DNA of 64,000 nt, taken from positions 186,001-250,000 of the forward strand of contig JAXLSU010000003.1 of assembly GCA_046330455.1 (NCBI GenBank), written 5' to 3'. A program made the translations under genes and the position numbers. The first letter of the stretch is position 1. Each line of letters opens with the position of its first letter. The notes below the pieces were generated by a model, which saw only the letters and a list, made by a program, of their open reading frames with translations, was not told where the DNA came from and made no database searches. This document shows, piece by piece, positions 50,463 through 58,888 of this stretch. This DNA comes from CAVQXR01 sp046330455. Lineage in GTDB: Bacteria > Actinomycetota > Thermoleophilia > Gaiellales > Gaiellaceae.

Positions 50463-52345
50463 GACGGTTCTCGCACCTGCGGCTGAGCAACCGCCATCAG
50501 CTCGTCCAGATCGCGGTGGACGCCGGTCTCGTCGCGGCGGCCTGGTTCCTCGCGTTCTGGTTCCGGTTCGAGGACGGGCTCCCGCTCGGCTACGACCGCC
50601 TGTTCGACTCGACGATCTGGATCGTCGTCCCGATCAAGGTCGCCGTCTTCGTCCTGTTCGGTCTCTACAGCCACTGGTGGCGCTACGTGTCGCTTCGCGA
50701 CATGTGGGCCGTCCTCCAGGGGGCGATCATCGCGACGATCGTCGCCGAGCTCGCCGTCTACCTGATCCATCCCGTACCGGGCTTCCGGGTTCCGCGCTCG
50801 GTGTTCGCGCTCGACCTGCTGTTCACGATCGGCTTCATCGCCGGGGCGAGGCTGCTCACCCGCACCGTCCTCGAGCGGCCCGGTCCGCGCGGCCTCGTCG
50901 CCCGCGGCAAGGAGATCCTGATCGTCGGTGCCGGAGACGCCGGGCAGCTGATCGTCCGCGAGATGCTGCGCAGCCCGCTCGCCTATACACCGGTCGGGTT
51001 GATCGACGACGACCCACGCAAGCGCCACCTCCGGCTGCACGGCATCCGCGTCCTCGGATCGACCGAGGAGCTGCCCGCGATCCTCGAGGACGTGAAGCCC
51101 GACGAGGTCGCGGTCGCGATTCCCTCGGCGGCCGGCGAGGTCAGGCTACGCGTCGTCACCGCCTGCCGCGACGCGCGGATCCCCGTGAAGACGCTGCCCT
51201 CGGTGAACGAGCTGATCTCGGGGGATCTGCACCTCGCACGCCAGCTCCGCGAGGTGCAGGTCGAGGACATCCTCGGACGCGAGGCGATCAGGCTCGATCT
51301 CGAGCGGATCTCCTCCTCGATCGCCGGCAAGACCGTGCTCGTCACCGGCGCCGGCGGCTCGATCGGCTCGGAGCTCTGCCGCCAGATCGCCGCCGTCGGT
51401 GCCGGACGGCTCGTGCTCGTCGAGCACAGCGAGAATGCCCTGTTCGAGATCGAGCGGGAGCTGCTGCACGAGCGCGGGTTCACCGCCGCCGTGCCGGTGC
51501 TCGCCGATGCGAAGAACGCGACGAAGCTGCGCCAGGTCTTCGAGCGATACCAGCCGGCGGTCGTCTTCCACGCCGCCGCCTACAAGCACGTTCCGCTCGT
51601 CGAGGCGAACCCGATCGAGGCGGTCCGGAACAACGTCTTCGCAACCCAGGCAGTCGCGCGGGTGTCCGCGGAGCACGAGGTCGAGACGTTCGTGCTCGTC
51701 TCCACCGACAAGGCGGTCAACCCGAAGAACGTGCTCGGCCAGACGAAGCTCCTCTGCGAGTGGCTCGTTCACAACGCGGGCCTGCGCGGCGCCGGGACGA
51801 CGTTCCTGGCCGTGCGGTTCGGGAACGTGCTCGCCTCGTCGGGCAGCGTGATCCCGCTGTTTCGACGCCAGATCGCCCGCGGCGGGCCCGTGACCGTCAC
51901 GCATCCGGAGATGACCCGGTACTTCATGACGATCCCGGAGGCCGCGCAGCTGATCGTTCAGGCCGGTGCGATCGGCGAGTCCGGCGACGTGTTCGTCCTC
52001 GACATGGGCGAGCCGGTCAAGATCGTCGATCTCGCCACCAACATGATCCGTCTCTCCGGCCGCGAGCCGGGCCGGGACATCGCGATCGAGTTCATCGGCG
52101 CCCGGCCCGGTGAGAAGCTCCACGAGGAGCTCTGGGCCGACGGGGAGCAGGCCGAGCCGACCGTGCATCCGAAGATCTTCCGTGCGGGCGCCCAGAACGT
52201 CGACCCCGTCTGGCTCGAGGCGCAGCTCGTGGAGCTCGGGCAGCTCGTCGAGAGCGGCGATACGCTCGGCCTCGTCGGCCGGCTCGGCGGCATCGTTCGC
52301 GAGCCCCGGCACCTCGGCGTCGCCGCCGAGGAGCCGATCTCCTGA
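50459..52345 (+). CDS. Membrane-bound nucleotide-sugar 4,6-dehydratase (CapD/WbpM-like)
   Basis: 628 residues. Four N-terminal membrane helices (for example VAVFVLFGLYSHWW) are followed by a CoA-binding-like Rossmann domain (EILIVGAGDAGQLIVREML) and the SDR dehydratase domain (VLVTGAGGSIGSELCRQIA, about 290-600). The catalytic segment reads STDKAVNPKNVLGQTK: Lys is kept, while the usual SDR Tyr is replaced by Leu, as Met is in WbpM. It makes 4-keto-6-deoxy sugar nucleotides, substrates for the coupled aminotransferase. Confidence 0.9.
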   Translation: MRRFSHLRLSNRHQLVQIAVDAGLVAAAWFLAFWFRFEDGLPLGYDRLFDSTIWIVVPIKVAVFVLFGLYSHWWRYVSLRDMWAVLQGAIIATIVAELAVYLIHPVPGFRVPRSVFALDLLFTIGFIAGARLLTRTVLERPGPRGLVARGKEILIVGAGDAGQLIVREMLRSPLAYTPVGLIDDDPRKRHLRLHGIRVLGSTEELPAILEDVKPDEVAVAIPSAAGEVRLRVVTACRDARIPVKTLPSVNELISGDLHLARQLREVQVEDILGREAIRLDLERISSSIAGKTVLVTGAGGSIGSELCRQIAAVGAGRLVLVEHSENALFEIERELLHERGFTAAVPVLADAKNATKLRQVFERYQPAVVFHAAAYKHVPLVEANPIEAVRNNVFATQAVARVSAEHEVETFVLVSTDKAVNPKNVLGQTKLLCEWLVHNAGLRGAGTTFLAVRFGNVLASSGSVIPLFRRQIARGGPVTVTHPEMTRYFMTIPEAAQLIVQAGAIGESGDVFVLDMGEPVKIVDLATNMIRLSGREPGRDIAIEFIGARPGEKLHEELWADGEQAEPTVHPKIFRAGAQNVDPVWLEAQLVELGQLVESGDTLGLVGRLGGIVREPRHLGVAAEEPIS

Positions 52346-54267
52346 CCGTCCGCCCGGTCGCGCCCGCCGGCGCCGAGTCGATCCTCGACGGCCTCAACCC
52401 CGAGCAGGCCCGTGCCGTGACGGCCGTACGCGGTCCGGTCTGCATGCTGGCCGGGGCCGGCACCGGAAAGACGACGGCGATCACGAGGCGGATCGCCTAC
52501 CAGATCGCGACCGGTGCGTTCCAGGCGCGCGAGATCCTGGCCGTCACGTTCACGGACAAGGCAGCGGGTGAGATGCGCGAGCGCCTGGCGAAGCTCGGAG
52601 CCGCCGGCGTCGCGGCGCGCACGTTCCATGCCTCGGCGCTCCGTCAGCTGACCTTCCTCGCTCCGGACACCGGGCCGATCCTGCCGTCGAAGGCGCTCGT
52701 GCTCGCCCCGATCGCGCGTGGCCTCCACCGCGCCTACAGGTTCCGTCCGCTCGCCGATCTCGCCGGTGAGATCGAGTGGGCGAAGAATCGCCGGCTCGAC
52801 CCTCGCACCTACCTCGACGGGCTCGGCGGTCACGAGCCGCCGCTCCCGCCCGACCTGATGCAGCGCGTGTTCCGCCAGTACGAGGAGCGCAAGGAACACA
52901 GCGGTCGGCTCGACTTCGAGGACGTGCTCGGGCGGCTCGTCCGGATCTACGAGGAAAGCCACGAGGCGGTCGAGCGCTTCCGGCGCGCGTGCACGGCGAT
53001 CACCGTCGACGAGTACCAGGACGTGAACCTGCTCCAGCAGACGCTGCTCGACCTGTGGCTCGGCGACCGCGACGATCTGTGCGTCGTCGGGGACGACTAC
53101 CAGGCGATCTACTCGTTCACGGGAGCGACCCCTGCCTACCTCCTCGACGTGCCGCGGCGGTTCCCGCACGCGACCGTCGTCCGCCTGGAGCGGAACTACC
53201 GCTCGACCCCCGAGGTGCTCGAGCTTGCGAACCGGCTGGCGCCCGCGCTCGGCGGGGCAGGCAAGGAGCTGCGGTCGGTCGCGGCGAGCGGGCCTCCTCC
53301 GGTCGTCGAGCCGTGTGCGAGCCCAAACGGCGAGCCGGCCCTCCTCGTCGAGCGCGCCCGGCGCCTGCACGGCGAGGAGGGAATCCCGTACGAGGAGATG
53401 GCGGTTCTCTATCGCGTCAATGCGAGGTCGGAGGACTTCGAGGCGGCATTCGCCGCAGCCGGGATCCCCTACCAGGTGCGCGGTGCCGCCTTCCTGGCAC
53501 GCCCGGCGGCCCGCGCGCTCCTGCGCCGGCTCCGCCGCCTCGGCGAGGGCGGGGCCCGCGAGCTCGTCCCGGTCGCAGCCCGGGAGGAGGGCCTGCTCGA
53601 GGAGGCGCCCGACGATCTCGGTGCGGAGGAGGCGACGAGGCAGGCCGACCTCGCGCGTCTCGTCACCCTCTCCCGGTCGTTCGACGGGACGGCCGTGGCC
53701 TTTGTCGCCGACCTCGAGGGACGCTTCGGCGCGGAGACGGTCGGGCGCGGCGTGAACCTGCTCACCCTGCACCGGGCGAAGGGCCTCGAGTGGGACGTGG
53801 TCTTCCTACCGCTTCTCGTCGAGGGCGAGCTGCCGATCCGGCAGGCAAAGAGCGAGGAGGCGATCGCCGAGGAGCGTCGCCTCCTCTACGTGGGGATGAC
53901 GCGGGCGAGGTCGCACCTGCACCTGACCTGGCCGGCCGGCAGCAGACCGAGCCGGTTCCTCGGCGAGCTCGGGGTGACGGGAGGAGGGGCCGGGGAAGCC
54001 CCGCGGCGGCGGGCCCGGACGGCGGGCCCGCCCGCCGTGCCCGACGGCCCCGCCGCCGCAGCACTACGCGAGTGGCGCCGCGAGCGGGCGCGCGCCGACG
54101 GCGTACCCGCCTACGTGGTCTTCGACGACAGGACGCTGCAGGGCCTCGCCACCGCGCTGCCCGGATCCAAGGTCGAGCTCCTGGCGGTGCCAGGCATCGG
54201 CCCAGCCAGGGTCGAACGGTATGGCCCCGACGTGTTGAGCGTCCTCACTCCGTTCCGGAAGGCCTGA
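52342..54267 (+). CDS. UvrD/Rep-family DNA helicase with HRDC domain
   Basis: 641 residues as annotated. Motif I AGAGTGKTT, motif Ia FTDKAAGEM, DEYQDVNLL (II), VGDDYQAIYSFTGA (III), ERNYRSTPEVL (IV) and LTLHRAKGLEWD plus YVGMTRARSHL (V, VI) are complete. The last 70 residues (PAYVVFDDRTLQGLATALPG to GIGPARVERYG) form an HRDC domain, as in actinobacterial UvrD2. The family N-terminus LNPEQARAVTAV requires an extension upstream of GTG 52417; the only candidate start there is CTG 52342, overlapping the CapD stop (CTGA). Confidence 0.88.
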   Translation: MTVRPVAPAGAESILDGLNPEQARAVTAVRGPVCMLAGAGTGKTTAITRRIAYQIATGAFQAREILAVTFTDKAAGEMRERLAKLGAAGVAARTFHASALRQLTFLAPDTGPILPSKALVLAPIARGLHRAYRFRPLADLAGEIEWAKNRRLDPRTYLDGLGGHEPPLPPDLMQRVFRQYEERKEHSGRLDFEDVLGRLVRIYEESHEAVERFRRACTAITVDEYQDVNLLQQTLLDLWLGDRDDLCVVGDDYQAIYSFTGATPAYLLDVPRRFPHATVVRLERNYRSTPEVLELANRLAPALGGAGKELRSVAASGPPPVVEPCASPNGEPALLVERARRLHGEEGIPYEEMAVLYRVNARSEDFEAAFAAAGIPYQVRGAAFLARPAARALLRRLRRLGEGGARELVPVAAREEGLLEEAPDDLGAEEATRQADLARLVTLSRSFDGTAVAFVADLEGRFGAETVGRGVNLLTLHRAKGLEWDVVFLPLLVEGELPIRQAKSEEAIAEERRLLYVGMTRARSHLHLTWPAGSRPSRFLGELGVTGGGAGEAPRRRARTAGPPAVPDGPAAAALREWRRERARADGVPAYVVFDDRTLQGLATALPGSKVELLAVPGIGPARVERYGPDVLSVLTPFRKA

Positions 54268-54304
54268 CCACCGGGTCTGGCCCGGGCACCGGCGCGATCC
54301 CGGT

Positions 54305-54349
54305 GTAGGGGCGGGATCTCGGCCCGCCCGGCCGGGTCTCATCCGGCCC
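54305..54349. repeat. Two adjacent REP-like hairpins
   Basis: The first (54305-54329) begins GTAGGGGCGGGATCTC with a degraded second arm; the second (54330-54349) has GGCCGGGT-CTC-ATCCGGCC. They sit between convergent genes, and the second runs into the 3' end of the DUF354 gene. Confidence 0.65.
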
Positions 54350-55358
54350 GAGGGCCCGGGGGGAGAAGCAGGTCGAGCATCGCAGCCGGGTCGCGGCGTG
54401 TCCTCTCGGCGGTCGTGGAGCGCTTGCCGAGCACGAGATCCCGGACGTCTCGCAACTGCCCGAGCCGCCCGTCGCGGATCAGCGCTTCGTCGACGCCGCC
54501 GAGGCGACCCGCGAACGTCGTGAGCACCGGCACCCCGAGCGCGACCGCCTCGCGGTTCATCGTGCCGCCGGCCGAGACGACGAGATCGGCCGAGGCGATG
54601 AGGCTCTGGGCGTCGACGGCGCGCTCCGGAAGGATCAGCGAGGGGAGCGCACGTGCCCGGATCTCGTGGCGCTGGGCATCGGTCCGCGGGAGGACGACGG
54701 CGTGCACGCCCCCGTCCGACCCGAGCCGATCGAGCACCTGCGCGAAGAGCGGGTTCTCGATTCCCTGGTGGTAGAGCGCGACGTCCGCCGGCGTCCGCAC
54801 GACGACGACGAGGCGGCGGGTGTCGACCCCGAGCTCGGCGACGACGGAGGCATCGGGCTGGAAGTCCGAGAGGTAGTACTCCTCCTTCAGCCCGGGATAC
54901 CGCCGGAGCTTCGGCGGTCGCAGGCCGTACGGCGCGAGCCGGTCGGCCGGGATCGCCTCCGGTACGACGACGCGCGTCGCGGCCCGGCAGCCGAGCTGGT
55001 GCTGCCAGTAGGCGTACTCGTAGTCGAACGTGGTCGTGCTCGGAATCCCGAGCAGCCGTGCGGCGAGGGTCAGCTCGTGCGAGCCGTGGGCGAGCGCGAT
55101 GTCGAAGCGGCGGCCCCGTGCCCAGCGGCGTAATGCCGGGAGCCGCGACGTCATCGCCTCGAGCTTCCCGAGCCGGGAGCCACCCCCGTGCGACCCGATC
55201 AGCTCGGCCTGGATGTCGTGCAGAGCGAGTAGGCCTTCGGTCTGGCCGAACTGCCGCGTGGTGACGAGCACCTCGGCGCCGCGTTGCTCGAGGAGCCGTA
55301 CGAGCGGCCGGAACACGAGCACGTGCGGCGGCGCCGTGATGTCGATCCAGACCCGGAT
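54339..55358 (-). CDS. DUF354 family protein (GT-B-like glycan enzyme)
   Basis: 339 residues as annotated. The family N-terminus I-D-I-T-x-P-P-H is present (VWIDITAPPHVLVFRPLV), then ALAHGSHELTLAARLLGIPS and the C-terminal glycosyltransferase-like VVSAGGTMNREAVALGVPVL. Homologues occur in surface polysaccharide clusters of archaea and bacteria; the reaction is not established. The conserved start codon position holds ATC (55358), with a stop four codons upstream, so either ATC initiates, the GTG at 55322 is used at the cost of 12 conserved residues, or there is a base error. Confidence 0.78.
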   Translation of the reverse strand: MRVWIDITAPPHVLVFRPLVRLLEQRGAEVLVTTRQFGQTEGLLALHDIQAELIGSHGGGSRLGKLEAMTSRLPALRRWARGRRFDIALAHGSHELTLAARLLGIPSTTTFDYEYAYWQHQLGCRAATRVVVPEAIPADRLAPYGLRPPKLRRYPGLKEEYYLSDFQPDASVVAELGVDTRRLVVVVRTPADVALYHQGIENPLFAQVLDRLGSDGGVHAVVLPRTDAQRHEIRARALPSLILPERAVDAQSLIASADLVVSAGGTMNREAVALGVPVLTTFAGRLGGVDEALIRDGRLGQLRDVRDLVLGKRSTTAERTRRDPAAMLDLLLPPGPRAG

Positions 55359-55451
55359 GCCCGGAGTCTACGGACCGGCTCCCTGTCCGAGGCCGCGGTC
55401 CGAGCGGGGCCGTCGCCAGGCGAAGCTCCGCGGTCCGGCGGGCCGTGCCGG

Positions 55452-55457
55452 TACTCT
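55452..55457 (+). promoter_or_regulatory. -10 box of the DsbA-VKOR operon (leaderless)
   Basis: TACTCT, six bases before ATG at 55464. Confidence 0.5.
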
Positions 55458-55463
55458 GGCGGG

Positions 55464-56243
55464 ATGTCGCAAAAAGCAGCCAAGCGCCAGCGCCAGACGC
55501 AGCGCACCCCGCCGCCACCCACCTCGAGCAAGGGCACGGGAATCCCGCGGCGCTGGCTGTACGCGGGTGCCGGCATCGTCGGCGCCGTCATCCTCGTCGT
55601 TGCGATCGTGATCTCGCTCTCGGGCGGCGACAGCAGCGAGCCTGCGTCGACCTCGGCGATCGACGGCGGGACGATCGAGCAGATGCTCGAGGGCATCCCG
55701 CAGGATGGGACGTGGATCGGTGCTCCCGATGCGCCCGCCGTGCTCGTCGAGTTCGCCGATCTCCAGTGCCCGTTCTGCAAGAACTTCGCAAACAGCGTGC
55801 TCCCGCAGCTGATCGAGGACTACGTCCGGCCCGGGAAGGTGCGCATGGAGTGGCAGGGCCTCGCGTTCATCGGGCCCGATTCGGAGACCGCGCTGCGGTT
55901 CGCGCTCGCGGCCGGCGAGCAGAACAAGCTCTGGAACGTGACGGAGCTGCTCTACCGCTACCAGGGCGGCGAGAACGACGGCTGGGTCACGGACGATCTG
56001 CTGCGCGGCGTCGGTGAGGCGATCCCCGGCCTCGACGTCGACAAGGCGTTTGCAGACATGGACTCGGACGCCGTCGACGCGGGCATCCAGGCCTCGAGCC
56101 AGCGCGCCCAGGCGCAGCTTCCTCGCATCAGCACCCCCTCGTTCCTCGCCGGGCCGGCGGGTACCGACCCGAAGTATCTCGAGCTCGAGTCGCTCGACTA
56201 CGAGACGGTCAAGGCCGAGCTGGACAAGATTCTCGCCGGGTGA
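55464..56243 (+). CDS. Membrane-anchored DsbA-family thiol:disulfide oxidoreductase
   Basis: 259 residues. A basic N-terminus and one membrane helix (YAGAGIVGAVILVVAIVISL) anchor it; the exported thioredoxin-like domain has the active site LQCPFCKNFAN and the cis-Pro region ISTPSFLAG. It introduces disulfides into secreted proteins and would be re-oxidised by the VKOR protein encoded in a GTGA overlap directly downstream. In this monoderm-type lineage the pair replaces DsbA/DsbB. Confidence 0.9.
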   Translation: MSQKAAKRQRQTQRTPPPPTSSKGTGIPRRWLYAGAGIVGAVILVVAIVISLSGGDSSEPASTSAIDGGTIEQMLEGIPQDGTWIGAPDAPAVLVEFADLQCPFCKNFANSVLPQLIEDYVRPGKVRMEWQGLAFIGPDSETALRFALAAGEQNKLWNVTELLYRYQGGENDGWVTDDLLRGVGEAIPGLDVDKAFADMDSDAVDAGIQASSQRAQAQLPRISTPSFLAGPAGTDPKYLELESLDYETVKAELDKILAG

Positions 56244-56677
56244 GGGAGGGGAGCCTCAGGGCGGCGATCGCCGGGTTCGCCCTGATCGGGCTCGGGATCG
56301 CCGCGTACCTGACCTACGTCCGCTACACGGGTGGCTCGTACGCCTGTACGACCGGGGGCTGTGAACTCGTCCAGGGCTCCAAGTACGCGGTCGTCGCCGG
56401 CGTGCCGGTCGCGGTCACAGGGCTCGTCGGCTACGCGTTGCTCCTCGTCACCTCGTTCGTCCGCGGTGAGCCGGGAGCGGTGATCGGGCTCATGCTCGCG
56501 GGGTTCGGGTTCGCGTTCGCCGCGTACCTCGTCTACGTGCAGTGGGCGCTGATCGACGCGTTCTGCCTGTGGTGCCTGATCAGCGACGCGGTGATGACCG
56601 TGATCCTCGTGCTCTCGGTGCTTCGGCTCCTCGTGGTCCTGCGAGCGCAGCGCGGCACGGTCGAAGCCGCCGGCTGA
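56240..56677 (+). CDS. Vitamin K epoxide reductase (VKOR) family protein
   Basis: 145 residues with four membrane helices. The quinone-side CxxC is in DAFCLWCLISD; two further Cys (YACTTGGCELVQGSKY) form the loop pair that relays electrons from DsbA. The Ser/Gly-rich loop after it is typical. It oxidises the neighbouring DsbA and passes electrons to menaquinone, which this window's mqn genes would supply. Confidence 0.92.
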   Translation: MREGSLRAAIAGFALIGLGIAAYLTYVRYTGGSYACTTGGCELVQGSKYAVVAGVPVAVTGLVGYALLLVTSFVRGEPGAVIGLMLAGFGFAFAAYLVYVQWALIDAFCLWCLISDAVMTVILVLSVLRLLVVLRAQRGTVEAAG

Positions 56678-56709
56678 TCGCCCCGGCGCCCTGCCCTGCG
56701 GTCACGCGC

Positions 56710-56726
56710 CATAATCGTTGCTTATG
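56710..56726 (+). promoter_or_regulatory. LysR promoter and inverted repeat CATAA-N7-TTATG
   Basis: CATAAT (56710-56715) lies eight bases before the ATG at 56724 and doubles as the left arm of a perfect 5-bp inverted repeat whose right arm includes the start codon. It is a plausible autoregulatory LysR site. Confidence 0.5.
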
Positions 56727-57632
56727 GACACGCGCCAGCTGGCTGCATTCTGTGCCGTCGTGGAACGCGGGAGCTTCTCCCAGGCGGCCGAGCGTCTCCG
56801 CGTCACGCAGCCCGCGGTCAGCCTCCAGGTCAAGGCACTCGAGGAACGCCTCGGCCAGCGGCTGCTCGACCGTTCGGGCCGCCGCGTCGAGCCGACCGAG
56901 GCGGGGCTTCGCCTCTACCGGGCAGCCCAGCGCGTCCTGGCGGCCGAGGAGCAGCTGCTCGCCGACGTTGCGGACAGGGACGGTGCCGTGCGGGGCCGGC
57001 TGACCATCGGGGCGTCGACCGGGCCGGGCGGCCGGCTCGTCCCGCTGCTGCTGTGCGAGTTCGCCGACGCGTACCCCGAGGTCGAGATCGCCCTCTCGAT
57101 CTCGGACACGCAGCGGGTGATCGAGCAGGTCGCCGACCGGGAGCTCGAGCTCGGCATCGTCGGGGCCGCCAGGCGCGTGCGCGGGATCCGCTACGAGCCG
57201 CTGGCCAGGGACGAGATCGTCCTCGCCGTCCCGGCCGGGCACCGGCTGGCGGGCCGGAAAGTCGACGCGGCGGAGCTCGAGGCAGAGAGACTGCTCGAGA
57301 TGCAGGAGGGAGCCGGAGTCCGCCAGGTCGTCGAGGAGGAGCTCCGGCGCGAGGGCGTCCGGCTCAGGCCCGGCGCACGGATCGAGCTGGGGCTGCAGGA
57401 GTCGGTGAAGAGCGCGGTGCTCGCAGGGCACGGCGTCTCGTTCATCTCCCGGAATGCGCTCGAGGCGGAGCTCCTCGCCGGAACGGTTGCGGTCGCGTGG
57501 GTTCGCGGCATCGAGCCTGCCAGGCAGATCTACCTGGCACGGCTGGCGACACGGGTCCCGACCCGGGCGGCCGGCGCGTTCGTCGACTTCGCGCAGGCGC
57601 GTCTGGCGTCGCCAGAGCACGACTCTGAATAA
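56724..57632 (+). CDS. LysR-family transcriptional regulator
   Basis: 302 residues. The N-terminal winged helix is textbook (RQLAAFCAVVERGSFSQAAE, then RLRVTQPAVSLQVKALEERL), followed by a linker helix and a two-lobed effector domain starting GRLTIGASTGPGG. The effector is unknown; homologues in actinobacteria include CysB/CysL-like regulators. The gene is followed by an inverted repeat sharing the hexamer CTTATG with its own promoter, suggesting that it controls the FAD/fumarase genes downstream. Confidence 0.9.
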   Translation: MDTRQLAAFCAVVERGSFSQAAERLRVTQPAVSLQVKALEERLGQRLLDRSGRRVEPTEAGLRLYRAAQRVLAAEEQLLADVADRDGAVRGRLTIGASTGPGGRLVPLLLCEFADAYPEVEIALSISDTQRVIEQVADRELELGIVGAARRVRGIRYEPLARDEIVLAVPAGHRLAGRKVDAAELEAERLLEMQEGAGVRQVVEEELRREGVRLRPGARIELGLQESVKSAVLAGHGVSFISRNALEAELLAGTVAVAWVRGIEPARQIYLARLATRVPTRAAGAFVDFAQARLASPEHDSE

Positions 57633-57670
57633 GTCAATCCTATTCTTGACATAAGCGACTGTGGTAGGCT
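57630..57670 (+). promoter_or_regulatory. Probable LysR-type operator and -10 box before the FAD gene
   Basis: A 24-base imperfect inverted repeat, TAaGTCAA-N8-TTGACaTA (57630-57653), starts at the LysR stop codon. TAGGCT at 57665-57670 could be the -10; it is eight bases before GTG 57679. The hexamer CATAAG (57650-57655) is the complement of CTTATG at the LysR start. Confidence 0.45.
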
Positions 57671-57678
57671 GAGTGGCC

Positions 57679-58887
57679 GTGCGCTCCGACGCGTCTTTCG
57701 ATGTGCTCGTGATCGGCAGCGGAGCCGCGGGCCTCGCCGCGGCGCTGTCGGCCGAGCGGGCGGGCGCCCGCGTCGGATTGGCGACGAAGGGCTCGCTCCA
57801 GTCCTGCAACTCGGCGAAGGCCCAGGGCGGGATCCAGGCCGCCGTCGGCGCCGATGACTCTCCCGAGCTCCACGCCGACGACGTCCGGGCCAGCTCGCAC
57901 GGGACCGCCGACCGGCGCCTGGTCGAGGCGCTCACGGGCGACGGCCCGGGCGCGATCGCCTGGCTCGAGGAGCACGGAGTCGCCTTCACGCGCGAGAACG
58001 GCGGCTACCGGCTCGCCCGTTGCGGTGGCGCGAGCCGCAAGCGCCTGCTCCAGGTCGGAGACCGCACCGGTCATGCAATCACCGCGGCGCTCCGCGACGC
58101 CGCCCTCGCATCGACGATCACGACCCTGCCGGGCAGCCCGCTCGAGGGGCTTCGCGGCCGGGCCGCGGGTCTCGTCGCGACCTGCCGGCCGAAGGGTGAG
58201 GAGGCCGTGGAGATCACGGCTGGCTCGGTCGTGCTCGCTGCCGGCGGCCGCTGCTTCCGCGAGGCCGAGCTGCGTGGCGAGCTCTCGACGAATCACCCCG
58301 GCGCGACCGGCGAGACAACGGCGATCGCCGCGGAGCTCGGAGCGCAGACGCGCGATCTCGACGCCCTCCAGTACCACCCGAACGGCGGGGCCTGGCCGGC
58401 GACGATGCAGGGCTATTCGATCCCGGAGACGACCCGTGCGTACGGAGCCCTGCTCCTGAACGCCCAGCGCGAGCAGTTCGTCGACGAGCTCGCACCGCGC
58501 GACGTCGTCTCGGAGGCGATCTTCCGCGAGGTCGGCGAGGGGCGCGGTGTGACGACGCCGGACGGTCGCCCGGCGGTGTGGCTCGACACGACCCGGATCC
58601 CGGCAGCAGACGCCGAGGTCTCGCTGCCGTACCTGCTCCGCCGGTACCGTGGCGCCGGGATCGATCCCCTGGCGGAGCCGATCCTCACCTACCCCGTCCT
58701 CCACTACCAGAACGGCGGGCTCGTGATCGACGAGCGCGGCGAGACGACCGTGGAGGGCCTGTTCGCCTGCGGCGAGATCGCGGGTGGCACGCACGGGCGC
58801 AACCGGATGATGGGGAACAGCCTGCTCGAATGCGTTGTCTTCGGTCGCCGCGCCGGCAGGGCCGCCGCGGAGAAAGCGAGGTCGTGA
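57679..58887 (+). CDS. FAD-dependent fumarate reductase/aspartate oxidase-like flavoprotein, short form
   Basis: 402 residues. The FAD fold is clear (VLVIGSGAAGLAAALSAERA, AKAQGGIQAAVG, and NRMMGNSLLECVVFGRRAG near the end). Compared with SDH/FRD flavoproteins the covalent-FAD His is Asn (CNSAKAQGG), and the C-terminal helical domain of about 130 residues is missing. The layout is closer to L-aspartate oxidase, but the GGHS motif reads GGAS. It may oxidise or reduce a C4 acid; adjacency to fumarase supports this. GTG 57673 is an alternative start. Confidence 0.75.
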   Translation: MRSDASFDVLVIGSGAAGLAAALSAERAGARVGLATKGSLQSCNSAKAQGGIQAAVGADDSPELHADDVRASSHGTADRRLVEALTGDGPGAIAWLEEHGVAFTRENGGYRLARCGGASRKRLLQVGDRTGHAITAALRDAALASTITTLPGSPLEGLRGRAAGLVATCRPKGEEAVEITAGSVVLAAGGRCFREAELRGELSTNHPGATGETTAIAAELGAQTRDLDALQYHPNGGAWPATMQGYSIPETTRAYGALLLNAQREQFVDELAPRDVVSEAIFREVGEGRGVTTPDGRPAVWLDTTRIPAADAEVSLPYLLRRYRGAGIDPLAEPILTYPVLHYQNGGLVIDERGETTVEGLFACGEIAGGTHGRNRMMGNSLLECVVFGRRAGRAAAEKARS

Positions 58888-58888
58888 C

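Noticed and set aside
57673..58887. Naming the flavoprotein nadB
   Set aside because: It lacks the C-terminal domain and the GGHS His, and no nadA or nadC is nearby; the evidence supports only the family.
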